Notes under the pieces: model-generated
What the model was told of the DNA's origin: nothing
What the model saw: only the letters and a program-made list of their open reading frames with translations
Databases searched by the model: none
Program-made: the position numbers and the translations under genes
NCBI GenBank assembly: GCA_018398765.1
Contig: JAHBMJ010005956.1
Location: 81,590 to 91,589, forward strand
Source: Chromera velia
Taxonomy: Eukaryota; Sar; Chromeraceae
DNA: 10,000 bases
Direction of reading: 5' to 3'
In this document: in pieces, positions 9,019-10,000 of the stretch
How positions within the stretch are numbered: position 1 is the first letter of the stretch
How the letters are laid out: each line of letters opens with the position of its first letter

Positions 9019-9692
9019 GAGTCTCTTGTACTCACACACCTGTGCAGACAACCCCAATTCCCCCACTCCAATCATCGAAGCCCAGATTGCACGCGCAGGT
9101 GAATGAACCCGCCGTGTTTGTGCAGGTGGCATCGGCGTGGCAGTCGTTGGGATATGTGGGATTTGTGCACTCGTTGTAATCTGCATGAATTCCGATGAGA
9201 GAGAGTCCAGAACACATGCGATTGAAAAAAGTGCAAGTCGGGAGGAACAAAACAAGGGAGGAAGCCAGCCAGCAAGGATGGGAAGAACAGGAAAGAAAAA
9301 GAAACCAGATTCATTTCGAAGCACCAAGTCCTGCATGATATATTGAAGAAACTTTTCATTTGCACAGGCGCATGGCGAAGAAATGGGCTGAAGGAAAACA
9401 TATCGCATCCAGAGAATGAACGCTTCCACAGATGAGGAGAAACAACTATGAACAGGGAGAAGCCCAACTGGAAAACTCATCATCATCATTAGCGTCTCTG
9501 CCCCCCCCCCCCTTCGCTTTCAATCACTGCCCCCCCCCAGCCCATCCTGACCGTTGCAAGTGATCCCAATGCCTCCACTCGCATCCTCATACCCCAAGTT
9601 GCATGCGCAGGTAAATGAGCCTGCCGTGTTTGTGCAGGTGGCAACGGCGTGGCAGTTGTTGGGGTAGGTGGCGTTGGTGCACTCGTTGATGT
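953..9692 (-). CDS. Internal part of a multi-exon gene for a tandem calcium-binding EGF-repeat protein (exons E1-E20)
   Basis: Twenty minus-strand exons, transcribed from 9692 down to 953, each encode one EGF-like domain with the order [DNE]-x-[ND]-E-C1, C2, C3-x-N-x4-[FY]-x-C4-x-C5, G-[FYW], C6. This fits the known EGF_CA and Asx-hydroxylation patterns. Every exon length is a multiple of three and every intron is phase 1 (last base G or A plus the first two bases of the next exon), so all exons join in one open frame of about 935 codons. No start, signal peptide, membrane segment or clear stop is visible, so both ends of the gene probably lie outside. Proteins of this type are secreted or on the cell surface and bind Ca2+ at domain junctions; adhesion or matrix roles are typical of the family. 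The specific role here is unknown. Exon calls rest on reading frame, cysteine pattern and splice sites, not on transcript data. Confidence 0.9.
1269..1406 (-). CDS. Exon E19: cbEGF domain, most divergent complete one
   Basis: 138 nt; acceptor gctcctgcag, donor G|GTACGTCG. Opens DNDEC, eight residues to C2 (SVLLSTHN), DMSATC, CLNAAGSFSCSC, then ALGYQTSGVGNNS and C6. The only formal sequon is N-N-S just before C6. The acceptor is preceded by a TTCC-rich pyrimidine tract (seen as GGAA on the plus strand, 1423-1446). Confidence 0.88.
1407..1726 (-). other. Intron between E18 and E19
   Basis: 320 nt, GTATGA...TGCAG. Contains the GGAA/TTCC repeat next to the E19 acceptor and a C-rich patch near 1609-1618. 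No EGF remnant seen in it. Confidence 0.8.
1423..1446. repeat. (GGAA)n microsatellite
   Basis: About six units. On the minus strand this is a TTCC pyrimidine tract 16 nt before the acceptor of E19, where it may serve as its polypyrimidine tract. Confidence 0.85.
1727..1870 (-). CDS. Exon E18: cbEGF domain, divergent
   Basis: 144 nt; acceptor ctttctgcag, donor G|GTATGAG. Opens DIDEC with only six residues to C2 (AFGSHV) and no sequon there, then DGNATC (sequon) and CTNTAGSFTCAC, with the longest C5-C6 loop of the set: NLGYADVIANDPNPGTF, 17 residues. The core from C3 to C5 is identical in protein to the array exons, while both ends are unlike them. Confidence 0.9.
1871..2249 (-). other. Intron between E17 and E18
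   Basis: 379 nt, GTCTGT...CTGCAG. No repeat or cryptic EGF sequence noticed. Confidence 0.8.
2250..2396 (-). CDS. Exon E17: cbEGF domain, NVTSP type (paralogue of E12)
   Basis: 147 nt; acceptor ctgatgcag, donor G|GTCTGTCTGG. Glu is the first joined residue (EMDEC). TNVTSPHDC, DTNAAC, CANTIGSFTCLC, then NVGFNDTGPGSAPGTV between C5 and C6 (16 residues, with N-D-T a further sequon), then CT. No GGIG motif. The frame stays open past the donor for some codons, but the domain pattern ends at C6 and phase 1 is restored only by this donor. Confidence 0.9.
2671..2811 (-). CDS. Exon E16: cbEGF domain, type A, one codon shorter than E11
   Basis: 141 nt; acceptor ctgactgcag, donor G|GTCAGTTG. Opens DYNECNNATYPNNC (Asn where E11 has Thr; the NAT sequon is kept), with DGNATC and CPALGFVDASGIGIDCF. 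Relative to E11 it lacks one Gly codon in the GGIG motif (an in-frame 3-bp difference). The homology with E11 continues through the upstream intron into E15. Confidence 0.9.
3049..3192 (-). CDS. Exon E15: cbEGF domain, type B with VANC variant
   Basis: 144 nt; acceptor gcgtgcag, donor G|GTAAGTGAG. IDEC opening, sequon NST, PANC, then PVANC where E5 and E10 have PVATC: a single base difference (position 3174 on the plus strand, t instead of g) changes Thr to Asn before C3. This creates a formal N-C-T sequon whose middle residue should be disulphide-bonded. The end is CPAAGWDDWSGGIGVSCV, as in E5 and E10. Confidence 0.9.
3193..3602 (-). other. Intron between E14 and E15
   Basis: 410 nt, GTCAGT...TGCAG. 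Ordinary-looking sequence; unlike the 153-nt introns at the same place between E9/E10 and E4/E5. Confidence 0.8.
3603..3743 (-). CDS. Exon E14: cbEGF domain, divergent type C
   Basis: 141 nt; acceptor ttgcatgcag, donor A|GTCAGTCAAG (two GTCA units, compared with four in E4 and E9). Opens DVDEC, sequon NTS, YPHNC, DADAAC, CTNTIGSFVCGC, and ends GYSDWGGGIGINCQ. The WGGG run is encoded by G7 followed by C, shorter than the G10 of E4 and E9. The A at the exon end makes Asn at the junction with E15, as in the other type C exons. Confidence 0.9.
3744..4064 (-). other. Intron between E13 and E14
   Basis: 321 nt. Holds the alternating GC/CA tract at 4006-4028 near its donor end; otherwise nothing recognised. 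Confidence 0.8.
4006..4028. repeat. (GC)7 followed by (AC)n
   Basis: An uninterrupted alternating purine-pyrimidine tract, gcgcgcgcgcgcgc then acacacaca. Such tracts can adopt Z-DNA; this lies in the intron downstream of E13. Confidence 0.85.
4065..4208 (-). CDS. Exon E13: cbEGF domain with NTALVYIGTLC tail
   Basis: 144 nt; acceptor tgtgtgcag. The donor giving phase 1 is G|GTCGGTCAG; a better-looking GTCAGT lies 4 nt further on but would break the frame. First residue is Glu (EIDEC), then TNATYLHDC and HVNATC (two sequons), CTNTDGSF, and a tail GFENTALVYIGTLCI not shared with any other exon. All six cysteines are present. It occupies the place of type D exons E3 and E8 in the repeat groups but is not clearly related to them. 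Confidence 0.88.
4437..4460. repeat. (GACA)6 microsatellite
   Basis: Six GACA units in the intron downstream of E12; read as TGTC on the transcribed sense strand. Confidence 0.9.
4482..4628 (-). CDS. Exon E12: cbEGF domain, NVTSP type (paralogue of E17)
   Basis: 147 nt; acceptor tgatgcag, donor G|GTACGTATG. Joined to E11 the first residue is Glu (EIDEC). After C1 comes SNVTSPDNC, then DANATC, so there are two sequons. The C5-C6 stretch is VNGYHDNSVGSTGGTV (16 residues), lacking the GGIG motif. It resembles E17 in NVTSP, in length and in the start of the upstream intron (tgcatcagcat read on the plus strand). The downstream intron holds a GACA repeat 22 nt after the donor. Confidence 0.9.
4811..4954 (-). 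CDS. Exon E11: cbEGF domain, type A with a TAG acceptor
   Basis: 144 nt; donor G|GTCAGTTGC. Opens DYNECTNATYPNNC, with DGNATC at C3 (two sequons), and ends CPALGFVDASGGIGIDCF. Its acceptor is ctgtag, whereas the other 19 exons all have TGCAG; the sister exon E16 has ctgcag at the same place, so a single C-to-T change (G to A on the plus strand, 4956) altered it. TAG is a functional acceptor class, so the exon need not be lost. E16 is one codon shorter. Confidence 0.9.
4989..5018. repeat. (ACTC)n / CTCA repeat in the E10-E11 intron
   Basis: A tetranucleotide repeat with one interrupted unit. It is two units longer than its counterpart at about 2845-2867, and a much longer relative occurs at 7231-7305. 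Confidence 0.8.
5200..5343 (-). CDS. Exon E10: cbEGF domain, type B (identical to E5)
   Basis: 144 nt; acceptor tgtgtgcag, donor G|GTAAGTGAG. IDEC opening, sequon NST, PVATC at C3, and CPAAGWDDWSGGIGVSCV at the end. It belongs to both duplicated blocks: 5190-6160 (shared with 7405-8375) and 4803-5349 (shared with 2663-3198), so it is the pivot where two duplication tracts overlap. Confidence 0.92.
5497..5637 (-). CDS. Exon E9: cbEGF domain, type C with coding G10 run (identical to E4)
   Basis: 141 nt; acceptor gccctctgcag, donor A|GTCAGTCAG inside four GTCA units. Six cysteines, sequon NAT, and GYDDWGGGIGTLCQ. The run of ten C at 5517-5526 on the plus strand encodes the glycines after Trp. 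The last base is A, so the joined residue before IDEC of E10 is Asn. It is identical to E4, including the flanking introns. Confidence 0.92.
5638..6014 (-). other. Intron between E8 and E9
   Basis: 377 nt, GTGTGT...CTCTGCAG. Identical to 7853-8229. Its acceptor-proximal 80 or so bases also match the start of 6689-7066. No cryptic exon seen. Confidence 0.85.
6015..6155 (-). CDS. Exon E8: cbEGF domain, type D (copy of E3)
   Basis: 141 nt; acceptor ggccgtgcag (a weak pyrimidine tract), donor G|GTGTGTGAG. DYNEC opening, sequon NAT, YPNDC at C2, HADATC at C3, and GFDDWSGGIGVVCT at the end. It differs from E3 by one amino acid (Asp for Asn before C2). The 5 nt beyond its acceptor are the last that match the other copy of the 971-bp duplicated block. 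Confidence 0.92.
6156..6547 (-). other. Intron between E7 and E8
   Basis: 392 nt, GTATTC...GTGCAG. No repeats or similarity to other introns noticed; it stops matching the E2-E3 intron right at the splice site. Confidence 0.8.
6548..6688 (-). CDS. Exon E7: cbEGF domain, mosaic of types C and D
   Basis: 141 nt; acceptor cccctctgcag, donor G|GTATTCAG. The first half matches type C (INECTNATYANNC, GYDD), and the upstream intron matches the intron before E4 and E9 for about 80 bp. The tail, WSGGIGVVCI, is type D. All six cysteines and the NAT sequon are kept. The Pro before NNC is Ala here. It stands where the neighbouring repeat groups have E12 and E17, to which it is not obviously similar. Confidence 0.9.
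   Translation of the reverse strand, partial: TSTSAPTPPTPTTATPMPPVQTRQAHSPARATSDMTTGVGESGLFA
6689..7066 (-). other. Intron between E6 and E7
   Basis: 378 nt, GTACGT...CTCTGCAG. The first 80 or so bases on the plus side (6689-6770) match the introns at 5638 and 7853; the rest is unrelated. Confidence 0.8.
7067..7207 (-). CDS. Exon E6: cbEGF domain, mosaic between types A and D
   Basis: 141 nt; acceptor ttgactgcag, donor G|GTACGTGAG. Opens DYNECINATYPNNC, with HADSTC at C3, CTNTVGSF, and a type D end GFDDWSGGIGVVCT. By position it follows the type B exon E5, where the two other repeat groups have a type A exon (E11, E16). Its upstream intron starts with the same CAGTCA plus CTCA-rich sequence as those of E11 and E16. 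The body is type D, so it may be an A exon overwritten by a D sequence. Confidence 0.9.
7231..7305. repeat. CTCA/CATT degenerate tetranucleotide tract
   Basis: Mixed CTCA, CTCG and CATT units in the E5-E6 intron, at the same relative place as the shorter ACTC repeats in the E10-E11 and E15-E16 introns. This supports common descent of the three introns. Confidence 0.8.
7415..7558 (-). CDS. Exon E5: cbEGF domain, type B (identical to E10)
   Basis: 144 nt; acceptor tgtgtgcag, donor G|GTAAGTGAG, the strongest donor class in the gene. Opens IDEC, sequon NST after C1, PANC at C2, PVATC at C3, and ends CPAAGWDDWSGGIGVSCV with 15 residues between C5 and C6. Tryptophan replaces the usual Tyr/Phe after the Gly. 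It is identical to E10; E15 differs from both by one base. Confidence 0.92.
7712..7852 (-). CDS. Exon E4: cbEGF domain, type C with coding G10 run (identical to E9)
   Basis: 141 nt; acceptor gccctctgcag, donor A|GTCAGTCAG. Opens INEC, has sequon NAT after C1, and ends GYDDWGGGIGTLCQ with the last base A, so the first residue after the junction to E5 is Asn, a permitted Ca ligand. The WGGG stretch is encoded by ten consecutive G (7732-7741 as C on the plus strand). The donor sits inside a GTCA tandem repeat, so other GT sites follow at 4-nt steps. The exon is base-for-base identical to E9. Confidence 0.92.
7853..8229 (-). other. Intron between E3 and E4
   Basis: 377 nt, a copy of 5638-6014 with no difference that I could find. 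Confidence 0.85.
8230..8370 (-). CDS. Exon E3: cbEGF domain, type D (copy of E8)
   Basis: 141 nt; acceptor tgctgctgcag, donor G|GTGTGTGAG. Six cysteines, sequon NAT after C1, GFDDWSGGIGVVC end. It is the paralogue of E8 (offset 2215 bp) and differs from it at three bases: 8335 (changes Asp to Asn just before C2), 8342 and 8366 (both synonymous, TAC/TAT changes). Those three differences lie in the last 36 bp of the exon, at the edge of the 971-bp duplicated block, and may mark where one copy was replaced. Confidence 0.92.
8444..8479. repeat. (TG)n microsatellite, interrupted
   Basis: TG units with one CG and one TC interruption, about 36 bp. Confidence 0.85.
8640..8815. repeat. Long pyrimidine tract (purine-rich on the minus strand)
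   Basis: About 170 bp made mainly of CTT, TCC and CTC units with few purines on the plus strand. The transcribed strand is GAA/GAG-rich. Such tracts can form triplex DNA or act as splicing enhancers. Confidence 0.8.
8987..9018. repeat. (CTGT)8 microsatellite
   Basis: Eight CTGT units; on the minus strand ACAG repeats about 20 nt after the E2 donor, each containing an AG dinucleotide. Confidence 0.9.
9040..9180 (-). CDS. Exon E2: cbEGF domain, DYNEC...GGIGVVC (type D)
   Basis: 141 nt; acceptor attcatgcag, donor G|GTGTGTGAG. Joined to E1 the first residue is D, giving DYNEC. All six cysteines are present. The sequence after C1 is TNPTYPNDC: the alanine of the usual N-A-T sequon is proline here, which should abolish glycosylation at this site. 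The end is GFDDWSGGIGVVCT, shared with E3, E6, E7 and E8. The intron upstream (9181-9551) has no detectable similarity to the other introns. Confidence 0.92.
9181..9551 (-). other. Intron between E1 and E2
   Basis: 371 nt, GTCAGG...ATGCAG. Opens with two long G runs on the transcribed strand; otherwise AG-rich and unremarkable. Confidence 0.8.
9501..9538. repeat. C12 and C9 runs (G runs on the transcribed strand)
   Basis: Twelve C at 9501-9512 and nine C at 9530-9538. On the minus strand these are G9 then G12, starting 13 nt after the E1 donor. They could form a G-quadruplex in the pre-mRNA and are hard to sequence accurately. Confidence 0.85.
9552..9692 (-). CDS. Exon E1: cbEGF domain, INEC...GGIGITC type
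   Basis: First exon in the direction of transcription within the window, 141 nt. The acceptor reads ctgctgcag and the donor G|GTCAGG. The domain opens INEC, has a sequon NAT after C1, and HAVATC around C3 where sister exons have HADATC. It ends NLGYEDASGGIGITCN, with 14 residues between C5 and C6. All six cysteines are present. The 'DASGGIG' stretch resembles E11 and E16, while the front half resembles E4 and E9, so it looks like a mosaic. The intron after it opens with long G runs (see 9501-9538). Confidence 0.9.
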
Positions 9693-10000
9693 CTGCAGCA
9701 GAGTTCGAAGAATCACATAAACTCTTGGTGTCTCTGTGAGCTTGTACTTTTTGGTCAAATGGATGACGATGTCTCTGTACCGACACACACGTCTACTCAA
9801 GAAGAATATGTGCAAGCAACTCAAAATCGCCGACGATCGAAGCCTTTTCGGGCACCCCGATCAGCTTTGACTGTCAAAACGAGTTGCTCATCTCCACAAT
9901 TAACGGTGTCGGAAGACCCCCTATTCTTTCCCTGTTATTCTTCTTTTCTTCTCATCTTTTCGTTTCCCTCTTCTTCTTCCTCCCGACTCTTCTTTTGCTC
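9693..10000 (-). other. Intron or upstream sequence before E1
   Basis: 308 nt following the E1 acceptor (ctgctgcag). No EGF-like exon or other gene recognised. The end, from about 9920, is rich in CTT/TTC on the plus strand. Confidence 0.7.

Larger units (their letters stand above)
8371..9039 (-). other. Largest intron, between E2 and E3
   Basis: 669 nt, GTGTGT...CTGCAG. Contains a CTGT repeat near the donor, a long purine-rich block (on the transcribed strand) and a TG repeat. Minus-strand open frames of 130-324 codons cross it, but their Glu/Arg/Lys-rich translation is what a GA-rich strand gives in any frame. Confidence 0.8.

Noticed and set aside
8515-9489. Minus-strand open frame of 324 codons, rich in Glu/Arg/Lys
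   Set aside because: It passes through exon E2 in the wrong frame and owes its length to a GA-rich strand in which stop codons are rare. The EGF frame of E2 with its splice sites is far better supported.
2250-9692. CRISPR-like array or satellite because of regular repeats
   Set aside because: The repeats are 138-147-bp coding exons with conserved cysteines and splice sites, and the spacers are introns of variable length.

Overview
This is eukaryotic nuclear DNA. A single gene, or part of one, runs on the minus strand through most of the window. I find 20 short exons (E1 to E20 in transcription order, from 9692 down to 953). Each carries one complete calcium-binding EGF-like (cbEGF) domain, except E20, which lacks the last cysteine. 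All 20 exons are bounded by GT...AG introns in phase 1 on both sides. Joined, they keep one open frame of about 935 codons (hand count, 2805 nt). I see no start codon, signal peptide, transmembrane segment or convincing stop, so the window is probably an internal slice of a larger secreted or surface protein made of tandem cbEGF modules. There is no plus-strand gene, RNA gene, CRISPR array or transposon that I can support.

Organism: introns of about 150-670 nt full of microsatellites, near-uniform TGCAG acceptors and relaxed donors point to a unicellular eukaryote. An alveolate (chromerid alga or coccidian) is my best guess from general style, at low confidence. An animal is not excluded.

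Layout on the plus strand: 1-846 is low-complexity sequence (poly-G, TG and CA repeats) with no confident exon. 853-898 is a broken copy of the end of exon E20. 953-2396 holds the more divergent domains E20-E17. 2671-8370 holds a higher-order array in which groups of about five exons recur every 1.9-2.3 kb (E13-E17, E8-E12, and E3-E6 with a changed E7). 9040-9692 holds E2 and E1. 9693-10000 is intron or upstream sequence that becomes pyrimidine-rich.

Two duplications include the introns. The block 5190-6160 recurs at 7405-8375 with only five differences that I can see in 971 bp. The block 2663-3198 recurs at 4803-5349 with more changes. Edges of both blocks fall within about 10 nt of splice sites. 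Several exons look like mosaics, so unequal crossing-over or conversion between like exons appears to be active.

The product should be a stiff extracellular rod. Adjacent domains are joined by a one-residue linker (C6-x-[DNE]-x-[ND]-E-C1) of the calcium-stabilised kind, and most domains carry an N-glycosylation sequon between C1 and C2. The ligand or function cannot be read from this sequence.
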